NCBI RefSeq assembly: GCF_000975115.1
Contig: NZ_BBRE01000001.1
Span: forward strand, 248,001-312,000
Direction of reading: 5' to 3'
DNA: 64,000 bases
Source of the DNA: Demequina oxidasica
GTDB taxonomy: Bacteria; Actinomycetota; Actinomycetes; Actinomycetales; Demequinaceae
Shown here one piece after another: positions 25,955 to 35,835 of this stretch (position 1 is its first letter; each line of letters starts with the position of its first letter). The position numbers were made by a program, and so were the translations under genes. A model generated the notes under the pieces. It saw only the letters and a program-made list of their open reading frames with translations. It was not told the origin of the DNA and did not search any database.

Positions 25955-26947
25955 CTACTTCGACACTCCGTGGTTCCCGAGCTGAGCAGCAAGCTCCATC
26001 CGGATTTGCGTGATCCCGTGCACTTTGTCGCCAGTTCCGCGCTTTGCAAATGGGATGGCGTACAGATGAATCGGATAGACGCCAAGACCGTGATCGGTGA
26101 CCTCTTGTCTAATCAGCTCGTGCTGGGCGGCAATCGCCTCAGTCGCTCGTTTCCGCAGCTCGGTCTCGATTTCGCCTAACTCCATGTCCTCAGTCTTCAT
26201 GTCTGTAACGTCAACCTCGTACCCGACGAAAATGCCGAATGCGTTGTGCTTCTTTGTCGCTTCGTCTCCCCCGCTGGTGGAAGGGAGTAGAATGGCCGCA
26301 AGGGCTGCGAGCTTCGCGTCGTCCAGCTCCTCTTTCAAGAGTTCGGACTGCACCAGCCACGTATCGAAGTCGAAACCCTCTTCGTGGACCTTGCCTACCG
26401 ACTTGAATGCCGCCTTGATGCCACGCTTCACGCTCGTGCCCACTCCCCCTGAGTCGCCATACATCTTCGACTCACCGAAGATCAGTTGGTATGACGAGTC
26501 GTTGGCGCGAAGGAGGTGCACACCGTCGGAGCCGTAAACGTAGTGGTCGCTGTTCGTCTTCAGCTCCATTTTCGAGAGCACCTTCGGCGCCCCCAAATGC
26601 CCCTCCAGAAGTGAGTACAGAATCACCTCGCCGCCCTCACCTGCCTTCTCATCGGGGACTCGAAACTGTGATTGAACCTTCGCGGCCACCTCCATCAAGC
26701 GACTCGGATCCTCGAGCGCCTTTTTGTAGTTCAGACGTGAAAGTACATACGGAACACTATTGTTCTGGAGTTCCCGGTAGAGGCCGACGAGGTCAAACGT
26801 TCCATTCTGCACGCGGAGCACACGCACATGAAGATTCGTTTTCTTCTGGAGAGGGACGCTGACGGTGTCGTAGAAGAGCGCATTGAACTTATCTCGGTTT
26901 GACGCGAGCAGAGATAGCGGCAGCACCGGCTCCGGCGTGTCCGTCAT
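25955..26947 (-). CDS. hamA: HamA-type DUF1837 nuclease of a Hachiman defence system
   Basis: The 330-residue protein matches DUF1837. Conserved points visible are GEGGEVIL with Glu107, SDGVHLL with Asp141 and FGESKMYG with Glu159-x-Lys161, a PD-(D/E)XK-type catalytic set. The ATG at 26947 is chosen because GGGGG lies upstream at good spacing; an in-frame GTG at 26965 is the alternative. It is the first gene of the hamA-hamB unit, abutting hamB exactly. Known for the family: HamA is a nuclease whose release by HamB degrades DNA and stops phage growth. Confidence 0.82.
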   Translation of the reverse strand: MTDTPEPVLPLSLLASNRDKFNALFYDTVSVPLQKKTNLHVRVLRVQNGTFDLVGLYRELQNNSVPYVLSRLNYKKALEDPSRLMEVAAKVQSQFRVPDEKAGEGGEVILYSLLEGHLGAPKVLSKMELKTNSDHYVYGSDGVHLLRANDSSYQLIFGESKMYGDSGGVGTSVKRGIKAAFKSVGKVHEEGFDFDTWLVQSELLKEELDDAKLAALAAILLPSTSGGDEATKKHNAFGIFVGYEVDVTDMKTEDMELGEIETELRKRATEAIAAQHELIRQEVTDHGLGVYPIHLYAIPFAKRGTGDKVHGITQIRMELAAQLGNHGVSK

Positions 26948-27502
26948 ATGGATCCCCCAGCTCACTCCGATGTCGAATACGTCCTAGGATGGCTTGGATT
27001 TCGAAGATTTGCGGTGCGGCTCGGCGGCAAGCCCTAACTTAGCGCTCCTTACGAATTCCTCTCCAACGCAATTAGGAGCGAATCATCATCATTGGGCCCG
27101 TGAACGCACCGCCCTGACTCCTGACCGTCGACCTTCAAACCGTTAGACGGTGCCGTCTCGTTCAGCATTGTTCGACGCCGGGGAAGGCACCTACGCTGGT
27201 CTGGCACCCCACAGCCCATTTTGGTCCGGGTACGCGCCGACCTGCTCGGCAATCATTTGTGCTTGCATCACCTGCAGCTCAGAACCAAATGCACTGGCGA
27301 TCATGCAATGGTTACGGTTGTGATGCCGTTGTTTCCTTTGACCCACGCTCCCACGGCCGGGACCGCTCCGCGGAACCCAGTTAGTAGCCCTGGCTAAGGC
27401 TTAGCGCCGAGCGCGATAGCCGTTCACGAAAAGGGACTGGCCTGTGGGCTTCTGCCACAATGCCTAAGAGCCCATTCCCGAACCAATGCTGAGGCGCCTT
27501 AC
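26948..27502. other. 555-base intergenic region within the defence island
   Basis: This is the longest non-coding stretch here and separates the divergent hamA and glycosylase-like genes. It contains a perfect palindrome AGACGGTGCCGTCT at 27145-27158. Short frames exist (for example 27049-27252 minus) but lack ribosome sites and protein-like character. It may hold the two promoters and a remnant of a lost gene. Confidence 0.5.
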
Positions 27503-28276
27503 ATGAACGAGTTCCCGCCGATTCCACCAACGGTCCTCGAGGCACTAAAATATCGGGGGACCACTTACCGCTACGTGAACTTTAATACGACAGCGTGGCA
27601 ATCAATGGTGGACCGCCTTGGTCTAGATGGACTCAATCTGAAATTTCTCGGCGGCAAAATCAACCGCCAGGAGATGGTTGATCTAGTCACTCGCTCGCTC
27701 GACGGCGATGGTTTACGCGTACCTGCAAACCCGACATATGGGGTCGCGGCTGCATTTGTCCTGACGATGGTGTGGGGGCACGGCCCCTCGAACTACGGCC
27801 CATACCGAACAAGCAACATCCTGTGTGTCGAGGACGACTCCGCATATGCACCAAGCATCGGGGTTTTGCAGAACCTAGCCCGGTCAATCGATCTCGCTCG
27901 GGTTGACCATGCCGCGGAAGGGAGCTTCAGTTACCTGAACTACGGACCTGGAAAATGCAAGAACCTGGGTCCGGCCTTTTTCACAGAATGGCTCTATGCG
28001 GTCTCGTCGAAGGGCGATGTTTCTGCTGAGGCCGCTCTCCCAATCCTCGACGAAGTCACACAGCAATACGTGAACACGGTCGCAGGAGACAACTTCATCA
28101 AGTGGGGATATAAAGCCGGCTACGTAAAGTATGTCGATCTGCTGAATGAGTGGTCGGAAGCCATGGAAGGCTCAACTGTCGTCGATGTGGAAGAAGCAAT
28201 TTTCGATGTCGCTCAGGGCCACTGGCAGCCCGCACAGGCACCCGAGCGTGCCATCGACAAAGTCCTGCAACGTTAG
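27503..28276 (+). CDS. OGG-fold DNA glycosylase-like protein in the defence island
   Basis: The 257-residue protein has an N-terminal helical half, then WGHGPSNYGPYRTSNIL near residues 91-108, SYLNYGPGKCKNLGPAFFTEWLYAV near residues 145-170, and a C-terminal helical part. The YRT-N and LGPAFFT-K/E-LY elements are characteristic of short actinobacterial proteins described as having an 8-oxoguanine glycosylase (OGG) fold. The Lys in PGKCKNLG could be the catalytic lysine. Location between hamA and a modification cluster suggests recognition of phage base modifications or a nearby methyl mark, but that is inference. A GAGG ribosome site precedes the ATG. Confidence 0.58.
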   Translation: MNEFPPIPPTVLEALKYRGTTYRYVNFNTTAWQSMVDRLGLDGLNLKFLGGKINRQEMVDLVTRSLDGDGLRVPANPTYGVAAAFVLTMVWGHGPSNYGPYRTSNILCVEDDSAYAPSIGVLQNLARSIDLARVDHAAEGSFSYLNYGPGKCKNLGPAFFTEWLYAVSSKGDVSAEAALPILDEVTQQYVNTVAGDNFIKWGYKAGYVKYVDLLNEWSEAMEGSTVVDVEEAIFDVAQGHWQPAQAPERAIDKVLQR

Positions 28277-28447
28277 ATACTGAGTGCGTAAACGACCGCC
28301 TAAATGTGAGACAGCCAATTAGATCAAGCGGCTGATCGAGCGCCCGCGCCCCATGTCACCCTCCCCCAATAGGATTGAAGACAGCCAACCACTGATGTCC
28401 ACAGGACGCCGCACAGCCGCGGTATCCACGCTGAGGAGTTTCACCAA

Positions 28448-29317
28448 ATGAACGCCACCACCAACGCCCGCATGGCGTCCCTCATCTGGTTCATCGCGGA
28501 TGACGTGCTCCGCGACCTCTACGTGCGCGGCAAGTACCGCGACGTCATCCTCCCCATGGTGGTCCTGCGCCGCCTCGACGCCGTCCTCGTTCCCACCAAA
28601 GCCCAAGTCCTGGAAGCAAAGACGCACCTCGACAACGCTGGCATCACCAACCAGGACGCCCCTCTCCGACAGGCCGCGCAACAGGACTTCTACAACACCA
28701 GCCAGTTCACGCTCAAGGACCTCCGCTCGGCCACCAGCCAAGCACAGCTCCGCCAAGACTTCGAGGCGTACCTCGACGGCTTCTCCCCGAACGTCCAGGA
28801 GATCCTCGAGAACTTCGAGTTCCGCAATCAGATCCCCCGGCTCACCAAGGCAGACGCGCTGGGCACCCTCATCGAGAAGTTCCTCGACCCTTCAATAGAC
28901 CTCTCCCCCGACGCCCTCGACAATCACGGCATGGGCAGCGTCTTCGAGGAGCTGGTGCGCAAGTTCAACGAGGCCAACAATGAGGAAGCCGGCGAGCACT
29001 GGACGCCTCGCGACGTCGTCAAGCTCATGACCCGCCTCATGTTCGCACCCTTCGCTGACACCGTCCCCGAGGGCACCTACCTGCTGTATGACGGAGCTAT
29101 GGGCACCGGCGGAATGCTCACCGTCGCCGAGGACACCCTCAACGAGCTCACCGGAGACAAGAAGCTCTCCACCCACCTCTACGGCCAGGAGGTCAATGCC
29201 GAGCTGTACGCCATCGCCCAGCGCGCGCGTGTTCCGCAGTGGGGTCGCGTTGACACCGAGGATTTCCAAGAGGTGCGAAAAGCACCTGGAATCTCACTAA
29301 TCCGAGCAGGGAAGTAG
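28448..29317 (+). pseudogene. hsdM: truncated type I restriction methyltransferase hsdM
   Basis: The 289 residues match HsdM from the N terminus: the helical N12 domain (about 10-150), NEEAGEHWTPRDVVKLM, motif I as YDGAMGTGGML near residue 215, and the start of the next strand (YGQEVNAELYAIAQ). A complete HsdM is about 500 residues and would continue with the catalytic NPPF motif, which is absent. After about base 29247 an unrelated 22-residue tail leads to a stop eight bases before the helicase gene. Codon use is chromosome-like (C-ending) up to that break and different after it. Probably inactive as a methyltransferase, but its good ribosome site (GAGGAG) and position could still make it the first translated gene of the operon. 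Confidence 0.75.
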
Positions 29318-29323
29318 ACGCCC

Positions 29324-32300
29324 ATGACAACGTCCGAGCAATTCATCGTCGACAACACCAACGAGGACTGGAAAGCTCTCCAGTACGTACGGGAGTGGTG
29401 CGACATTAGCTCGGCGATCGACATCGCGACTGGGCACTTCGAAATTGGCGCTTTTCTCGCCCTTGACGGAGCGTGGCAAAAAGTCGACAAGATCCGCCTG
29501 CTTATCGGCGGGGAAACCAGCCGTACGACCGCAGACGCTATTGCTACGGCACTAGATTCGTCGATTGCCGTTGAGCGCCAAAAGGGCGATACCTTCCTGA
29601 CAGGCATCGAGGCCGTCGTCGATGCCATCCGAACTGGCAAGATCGAGATCCGCGTTTACTCACAGAAGAAGTTCCACGCGAAGGCTTACATCACACACAG
29701 CAAACTGAAGGTGGTGGGCTCAGCTGCTCTCGTGGGTTCATCCAACTTCACTCGCCCTGGCCTGACTCAGAACGTTGAACTCAATGTGAGGTTTCAAGGC
29801 CCAGAAATTGCGGAACTTCAGGACTGGTACGAGCAGCATTGGGACGGCGCAGCCCCAGTTGATGAGGACCTCCTCGCGGTCTTGGAGCACAACGCCCGCG
29901 AATTCACCCCCTTCGAGGTTTATGCGAAGGCGCTACACGCGTTGACTGCGAACGTCGACCCAACTGACAAAACCTGGGAAGAGTCCGAGTCGGTGATTTA
30001 CCCAATGTTGGCGCCGTACCAGCAAGAGGGTTTCCATGCTCTTATCGAGATGTCTCGTCGCTGGAATGGTGGGTTCCTGACCGATGGCGTTGGGCTCGGT
30101 AAGACGTTCGTGGGCCTCATGTTGACCGAGTACTATGCAATCCGGCACCGCAAGAACGTCTTGATCATGGCAACAAAAACGGGGCAGGATGCGGTCTGGA
30201 ACCCTGAGCTCAGAGAGAGATTGCCGCAGCTCTTCGGCCAATTCTCCAACGTACTCGTGCGTGCCCACACAGATTTGTCAACCGTCAAGGGTCAGGAGGA
30301 GATTGAACATCTAGCAAAGCGCGCCGACATCGTGATCATCGACGAGGCACACAACTTCAGAAATCACGGCTCTCACAAGACGGAGGAAAACCCCTGGGGC
30401 TCGCGCTGGTGGCGCATGCAGGACATCTGCAAAGGGAAGACCGTCTTTCTCTTGACGGCTACGCCGATCAATAACTCACTGTTTGACCTCGTACACCAGA
30501 CAGAACTGTTCACCGGCGTCAATGCGGACGACCACTTCGCGAGCATCGGCGTCAGCAGCCTGCGCAAGTACATCGTTGGCCTGGAGAAACCCTTCAAGAG
30601 CGCGATTCCGGACCACGCGGCTATCGCCTCGTTGATGGCAGAGGACAAGCTCTTCCGGTCAATTATCCACCAGAACAGCCGACGCTATGCGGTCGAAGGG
30701 TCGAAGGTCGCAGGAGGAGCAGAGGTGGTGTTCCCCGAGACTCAAGTCCCCAAGGTCGTGCCCTATTCATTCGGGGTTCTGTATGCGCCGCTCTTTACCG
30801 AACTCCAGTCGGCCTTCAGCCGAAAAACGCCACTCTTCGTGCTGCCCATGTACTACCCCCTCGCGTTCTCGACTGACAAGGCCATCGACACTGTCGCGGA
30901 GAACCGGCAACGCCAAGTGGTCGCGTTGATCCGCACAACGTTCCTCAAGCGTTTCGAATCCAGTCTGGCGGCCTTCGCGGGTTCGTGTCTCGATCTGTCT
31001 GCGAAAGTGCTCCATTGGCTCGACGTCAACACCAAGGTTGACCCCGATCAGGAGGCCCGGCTCGACGTGTGGCGCTCCGCGAACGGGCCGACGCTCAAGT
31101 CGATTCACGATCGCTATCGCTCAACCCTCTTAGAGGTTTGGCATGACGAGGATCTGACCGAGGAAGAACTGGATGAACTCGAGTACAACCTCGTGGGCGG
31201 TGACTACAAGCTCGCGGAAATGATTGACGCCGCGTTTGATGACCTTGACCAGCTCAAGCGCTTCATGGACCTGATCCTCCAAGGCGCTGGAATCGACGAC
31301 AAGTACCTCCGCTTGCGCGACCTACTCAGCGGTGCCGGCAAGATCGAGCAGAAGTCGCTCGACAAGAGCGTCTTCACGCCAGAGTTCCGGGATGAGAAGG
31401 TCATCATCTTCACAGAATTCGCCGACACGGCCCGTTACCTCGAAGAGAGGCTGAAGGCGGACGGCCTAGAGCAGGTCGATCGCATTGATGGCACCCGTGG
31501 CAACGACCGGTACTCGATGATCAAACGGTTCGCGCCTTTCTACAACAAGGTCAGCGCGGAGGAACGCAAGAGCCTCGCCCCGATCCGTGTGTTGGTCTCG
31601 ACCGACGTCCTGAGTGAAGGCGTGAACCTCCAGGACGGGACTCTTCTCGTCAACTACGACATCCACTGGAATCCGGTGCGGCTCATGCAGCGGATTGGCC
31701 GTGTCGATCGCCGGATGAACCCCACAATCGAGGCTGAACTCGTCAGGGAGAAGCCCTCGGCAAGGAAGTCGCGCGGCCACATCCAGGTCCGAAACTTTCT
31801 TCCGCCCGCTGAGATCGAGACCCTCCTCGCCCTGTACTCCCGTGTTCAGAGCAAGACCTTGATGATCTCCAGCACGCTTGGCATCCCTGGCGGGAAGCTC
31901 ATCGACGAGTCAGACATGTATGACGACGTCAAGGTATTCCAGGCCTTCAAGGACGAGTACGTCGGAGATATCGCACCCATCGAGGAACTTCGGCTTAAGT
32001 GGCTCGAACTCACTAAAGACAACCCTGGCCTCGACGAACTTGTAGAGCGCCTCCCTGATGGCATCTCGGTGGCCAAGGCAGGCAAGCCGGCCGGCGTGTT
32101 CATCTGCCGTCGAGTTCCCGTTCTCACCAAAGTGAATGACGATGATCTCGAGCCCGCTTGGGTCATCGATCCGGGAGCTGTCGAGTGGGTTCTCCGCAGA
32201 CCCGATGGCGTCGAGCGCGAACTCCTTAAGATTGAGGCTGCCGTCGAGGCTTTGCCTGAGTCGCCTGCTGTGAAGTTCAGCGATCGAGAGGAAGTCAGCG

Positions 32301-32410
32301 GCACATTGCGCCAACTTGAGCGGGACGAGACCAAGCGGATGCGCAAGGAAACTCAGCTGCCACTTGATGCCCCCAACCCCACGACAATTTGTTGGATGGA
32401 GGTCCGATGA
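29324..32410 (+). CDS. PLD nuclease-SNF2 helicase fusion, first gene of the candidate defence operon
   Basis: The 1028-residue protein has an N-terminal phospholipase D-like domain with one HKD set: H118-x-K120 followed by GSSNFTR. A SNF2-type helicase follows: Walker A DGVGLGKTF with Lys260, DEAH at 340-343, TATP in motif III, STDVLSEGVNLQD and the arginine finger motif QRIGRVDRRMNP. A C-terminal extension of about 170 residues ends in an ATGA overlap with the methyltransferase gene. It should translocate on DNA and cut with the PLD domain; single-HKD proteins act as dimers. In DISARM the SNF2 (DrmD) and PLD (DrmC) functions are separate proteins, so the fusion here is distinctive. Confidence 0.85.
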   Translation: MTTSEQFIVDNTNEDWKALQYVREWCDISSAIDIATGHFEIGAFLALDGAWQKVDKIRLLIGGETSRTTADAIATALDSSIAVERQKGDTFLTGIEAVVDAIRTGKIEIRVYSQKKFHAKAYITHSKLKVVGSAALVGSSNFTRPGLTQNVELNVRFQGPEIAELQDWYEQHWDGAAPVDEDLLAVLEHNAREFTPFEVYAKALHALTANVDPTDKTWEESESVIYPMLAPYQQEGFHALIEMSRRWNGGFLTDGVGLGKTFVGLMLTEYYAIRHRKNVLIMATKTGQDAVWNPELRERLPQLFGQFSNVLVRAHTDLSTVKGQEEIEHLAKRADIVIIDEAHNFRNHGSHKTEENPWGSRWWRMQDICKGKTVFLLTATPINNSLFDLVHQTELFTGVNADDHFASIGVSSLRKYIVGLEKPFKSAIPDHAAIASLMAEDKLFRSIIHQNSRRYAVEGSKVAGGAEVVFPETQVPKVVPYSFGVLYAPLFTELQSAFSRKTPLFVLPMYYPLAFSTDKAIDTVAENRQRQVVALIRTTFLKRFESSLAAFAGSCLDLSAKVLHWLDVNTKVDPDQEARLDVWRSANGPTLKSIHDRYRSTLLEVWHDEDLTEEELDELEYNLVGGDYKLAEMIDAAFDDLDQLKRFMDLILQGAGIDDKYLRLRDLLSGAGKIEQKSLDKSVFTPEFRDEKVIIFTEFADTARYLEERLKADGLEQVDRIDGTRGNDRYSMIKRFAPFYNKVSAEERKSLAPIRVLVSTDVLSEGVNLQDGTLLVNYDIHWNPVRLMQRIGRVDRRMNPTIEAELVREKPSARKSRGHIQVRNFLPPAEIETLLALYSRVQSKTLMISSTLGIPGGKLIDESDMYDDVKVFQAFKDEYVGDIAPIEELRLKWLELTKDNPGLDELVERLPDGISVAKAGKPAGVFICRRVPVLTKVNDDDLEPAWVIDPGAVEWVLRRPDGVERELLKIEAAVEALPESPAVKFSDREEVSGTLRQLERDETKRMRKETQLPLDAPNPTTICWMEVR

Positions 32411-35400
32411 GCGTCGTGGAAGATCAACTCCGCCAGTTGCTCATGGCCGCCCCCCGGTCGGCTGACCAGCTGCTCACCCTGTTGCTCGACGGCCTCGATT
32501 GGCCAATTACCGACGGGCTCACGTGGGATGACCTCCAGCTTGAATGGGAGCCGGAGGAACTCCATCTTGACCCCGAGAAGGTCGCGAAGCTCAATCACAT
32601 TTCACAGCTGCCACAACTGACCACGAATCAAACCTTCGGCGTCTGGGTGCTGGAGTTCGACGGAGGCAGGCTTCCGATCGGCGCAATCCGCCGTGTGGTG
32701 CAGCGACTGGTGAGGAACGAGCGAGCCCGCAAGGGCAGCGGACGCCATGCTCAATGGGCGCTCGGCGATCTCCTGTTCTTCTGCCTATCGGAAGGGCAGG
32801 AAAATCTACTCCACGTTGTCAACTTCCGTGAGAAAGACGGGAAGCGACTCCTCAACGTGATGTCGTGGAGCGACAATCCGACCAAGACCAGGCTCGACCT
32901 GCTTGTACAACGCGGCGTGCCTGACCTCTTTTGGCAAACGGCCGCTGGCCCTAAGATCGTCCTCAGCTCTGACCTCGGGAGTGGTTTCCATGGCTACCGC
33001 CAGGGGATCAAATCGGCAGCTACACTCTCGCGGCGGATGGCCGAGGTCGCGCAGGATGTCCGCGACGAGATCCAAGCCCTCTACGATGTCGAGACGGCAG
33101 GCGGGCCGATTCGAACCCTCTTCAACGAAGTGCGCGCCCAACTGCTGAGCAACCTACAGCCCGATGGCTTTGCAGACGTCTATGCGCAGACGATGGTTTA
33201 TGGACTGTTGACAGCCCGCATTGCCCACCCAGAGGAATTTAAGGCTGCGAGGTCGCTGACGGCGCTCAAATTCGACAACGAGTTTTTGGATGCCATTTAC
33301 GCACGCTTCCGCGACGACTCGGATAGTGTGATCGACGTCGACGAGCTCGGCCTTAACGATCTGGCCGAGGAACTCGCCGCCACGGACGTCGATGAACTCC
33401 TGGCCGACTTCGGAGCCGACAACCAGCGTGACGACCCGGTGGTGTATTTCTACGAGGAATTCCTCGCGCAGTACGACCCTGAGCAGCGCAAGAACCTCGG
33501 GGCCTTCTACACACCACTCCCCGTGGTCCGCTACATCGTGAAGACTGTCGACGATGCCCTCAGGTCGTTCGGGCTTCCCCTTGGTGTCGCGGATTCGACC
33601 ACATGGGCGCAGTATATTACAACCCGTCCCGAGATAGACGTTCCCAAACTGGCCAGACCCGAAGACGCGGTGGTCTCGATGTTCGACCCGGCCAACGGCA
33701 CCGGCACGTTCCTAGTGGAGTGGATGAGGCAGGCGCGGCGCAACGGCGGGAGCATCGGCGAGGCATCTGCCCTCGCGCATTCATCGGCCTGTGAAATTTC
33801 ACTGGCCTCGTACGCGGTTAGCCACCTCAAGGTCTCACTCGAAGTCGCTGAAGGGCTTCGCGAAAAGTCTCGGCTCCCTATCTATCTCGGCGACACCCTC
33901 GGCAAGCGACATCCCCAAGTGATTGAGGAGCTTGCCGACCCGATCAGTATCGAAGGAGCACATGCCGACGAGGTCAAGTTCGAATGGAACCACAACGTCC
34001 TCATTGGCAACCCGCCGTACGACCGAGTCAAGAGCTCCGGCACTGGTGGCTTCATAACCGCGATGCAGGATGGCTCCAAACGATCGCTCTTCGACGACAT
34101 CTACGGGCCAGCGGTTCAAAACACCAATTTCGCGCACGTCGCTAGTCTCTACAACCTTTATGTCTATTTCTGGCGATTTGCCATTTGGAAGGCATTCGAG
34201 GAGAACACAGGGCCCGCAGTCGTGTCCATGATCACCGCGTCATCCTGGCTCGAAGGCCCTGGTTTCCTTGGCCTCCGGCGACTCGCTCGCGAAGTCGCCG
34301 ACGAAATCATAGTGGTCGACCTGCATGGAAACAACAAGGGCGCACGGAAGGACGAAAACGTTTTCGACATTGAGTCACCAGTCGCAATCGTTACTCTCGT
34401 ACGACACGGCAGAGGCGATCGCACAGTCCCAGCTTCCGTACGCTACGCGAGTTGCCGGGGTGGTCGCGCCGAAAAACTCGCGCTGCTAACCAGCGTCGCC
34501 ACTAACCAGGAGGTCCTCGAATTCACCGATGCCAGCACAGAGTGGTACGCGCCGCTGATTCCCACGTCAAGCGGCACGGACTGGAAGTCTTATCCCGCAC
34601 TCGTTGACCTCCTCCCTTGGCAGCAACCGGGCTGCAAATTCGGAAGAACATGGCCGTTGTCACCAGCGCCTCAGGTTCTCGCGTTGCGCTGGAAGCGACT
34701 GATCTCATCGGAACTTTCCGACGACCGAGCCACATGCTTTGTTACTCCCTCGGCTGGTAGGAACATCTACACGAAAGTGGGCGCTCTAGATAGGATTGCC
34801 GACCTGAAGTCGGGAACGCCGAGCCCGCCGGTAGTGAGATACGGGTATCGCTCGTTCGACCGGCAGTGGGCTTTTCAAGACCCGCGTATGGCCAAGACCG
34901 AGAGTCCGTCGCTTTGGTGGGCTCAGAGTGACCGACAGGTCATGATTACGACGTCAACCCGACAACTTGGTCTCGGCCCGGCGGTTGTCGCGACGGCGTA
35001 TGTTCCCGATCTTGACTACTTCAATGGACGCGGCGGCAAGGACGTGATCCCTCTCTACCGTGATGCCAAGGGGACACCAAATGCGGACCCGGCGCTTCTC
35101 AAACTTGTGACACAGCACCACCTACGCATGGACTCTGGTGCCAAAGGCATCACGGGAGAGCGTTTGTTCGCCTATGTCACGGGTGTCCTCGCGGGCGCCG
35201 ACTACACCGAGCGTTTCCACAGTGAGCTTGATACCGCTGGAACGCGCATACCGCTCACGGCAGATCCAGAGCGCTTCGATAACATGGCAACCCATGGCGA
35301 GAGGTTGATCTGGCTCCAGACCTTCGGCGAGCGCTTCGGGGACGGCACATTCACTACCAACGGCGTGGCGTGGAGTTCGACCCCGACGGAGCTTCCGTCA

Positions 35401-35835
35401 TCTAAGGCGGATGTTGTCTTCGACTCTGAAACCGCGACTCTTCGCGTGGCCGACGGTGTCCTCACTGGAATACCCGAGGCCGTGTGGACATTTGAAGTGA
35501 GCGGCATGAAGGTAATCCCGAAATGGTTGGGCTATCGCATGGTGAAGCCTGCAGGAAAAGCAGGATCAAGTAGATCGCCGTTGGATAAGATCCGTCCGAC
35601 TGCTTGGGCCCCTGAATGGAGCACCGAACTAGTTGAGGTAGTGAGCGCCATCAAGCAGACTTTGGCACTCATTCCTGACGGTGTCACCTTGCTTGAGGAC
35701 ATCATCTCGGGTCCGCTCATCTCTGCAAATGAACTGCCACCCGTTCCGCTCGCCCTTCGTCAGCCCCCGAAAGTCCGTGCGAGCATCGGCGAAGAAAACG
35801 TCCTCTTCGGCGATGACGGGGAAGGAGCCTCCTAA
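32407..35835 (+). CDS. type ISP-like N6-adenine DNA methyltransferase with target recognition region
   Basis: The 1142-residue protein has an N-terminal helical part (~1-330), the N6 methyltransferase core with motif I MFDPANGTGTF near residue 425, motif IV NPPY at 535-538, and a long C-terminal region with the features of type ISP specificity domains (FNGRGGKDVIPLYRD, then RLFAYVTGVLAGADYTERF). No nuclease domain is visible at the N terminus, unlike LlaBIII-type single-chain enzymes; the helicase and nuclease are in the preceding gene. It probably marks host DNA at an asymmetric site. The ATG overlaps the helicase stop (ATGA); its own stop overlaps the next start (TAATG). Confidence 0.85.
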   Translation: MSVVEDQLRQLLMAAPRSADQLLTLLLDGLDWPITDGLTWDDLQLEWEPEELHLDPEKVAKLNHISQLPQLTTNQTFGVWVLEFDGGRLPIGAIRRVVQRLVRNERARKGSGRHAQWALGDLLFFCLSEGQENLLHVVNFREKDGKRLLNVMSWSDNPTKTRLDLLVQRGVPDLFWQTAAGPKIVLSSDLGSGFHGYRQGIKSAATLSRRMAEVAQDVRDEIQALYDVETAGGPIRTLFNEVRAQLLSNLQPDGFADVYAQTMVYGLLTARIAHPEEFKAARSLTALKFDNEFLDAIYARFRDDSDSVIDVDELGLNDLAEELAATDVDELLADFGADNQRDDPVVYFYEEFLAQYDPEQRKNLGAFYTPLPVVRYIVKTVDDALRSFGLPLGVADSTTWAQYITTRPEIDVPKLARPEDAVVSMFDPANGTGTFLVEWMRQARRNGGSIGEASALAHSSACEISLASYAVSHLKVSLEVAEGLREKSRLPIYLGDTLGKRHPQVIEELADPISIEGAHADEVKFEWNHNVLIGNPPYDRVKSSGTGGFITAMQDGSKRSLFDDIYGPAVQNTNFAHVASLYNLYVYFWRFAIWKAFEENTGPAVVSMITASSWLEGPGFLGLRRLAREVADEIIVVDLHGNNKGARKDENVFDIESPVAIVTLVRHGRGDRTVPASVRYASCRGGRAEKLALLTSVATNQEVLEFTDASTEWYAPLIPTSSGTDWKSYPALVDLLPWQQPGCKFGRTWPLSPAPQVLALRWKRLISSELSDDRATCFVTPSAGRNIYTKVGALDRIADLKSGTPSPPVVRYGYRSFDRQWAFQDPRMAKTESPSLWWAQSDRQVMITTSTRQLGLGPAVVATAYVPDLDYFNGRGGKDVIPLYRDAKGTPNADPALLKLVTQHHLRMDSGAKGITGERLFAYVTGVLAGADYTERFHSELDTAGTRIPLTADPERFDNMATHGERLIWLQTFGERFGDGTFTTNGVAWSSTPTELPSSKADVVFDSETATLRVADGVLTGIPEAVWTFEVSGMKVIPKWLGYRMVKPAGKAGSSRSPLDKIRPTAWAPEWSTELVEVVSAIKQTLALIPDGVTLLEDIISGPLISANELPPVPLALRQPPKVRASIGEENVLFGDDGEGAS

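Noticed and set aside
27049-27252. Minus-strand 67-codon frame in the island gap
   Set aside because: Random-looking composition and no ribosome site.
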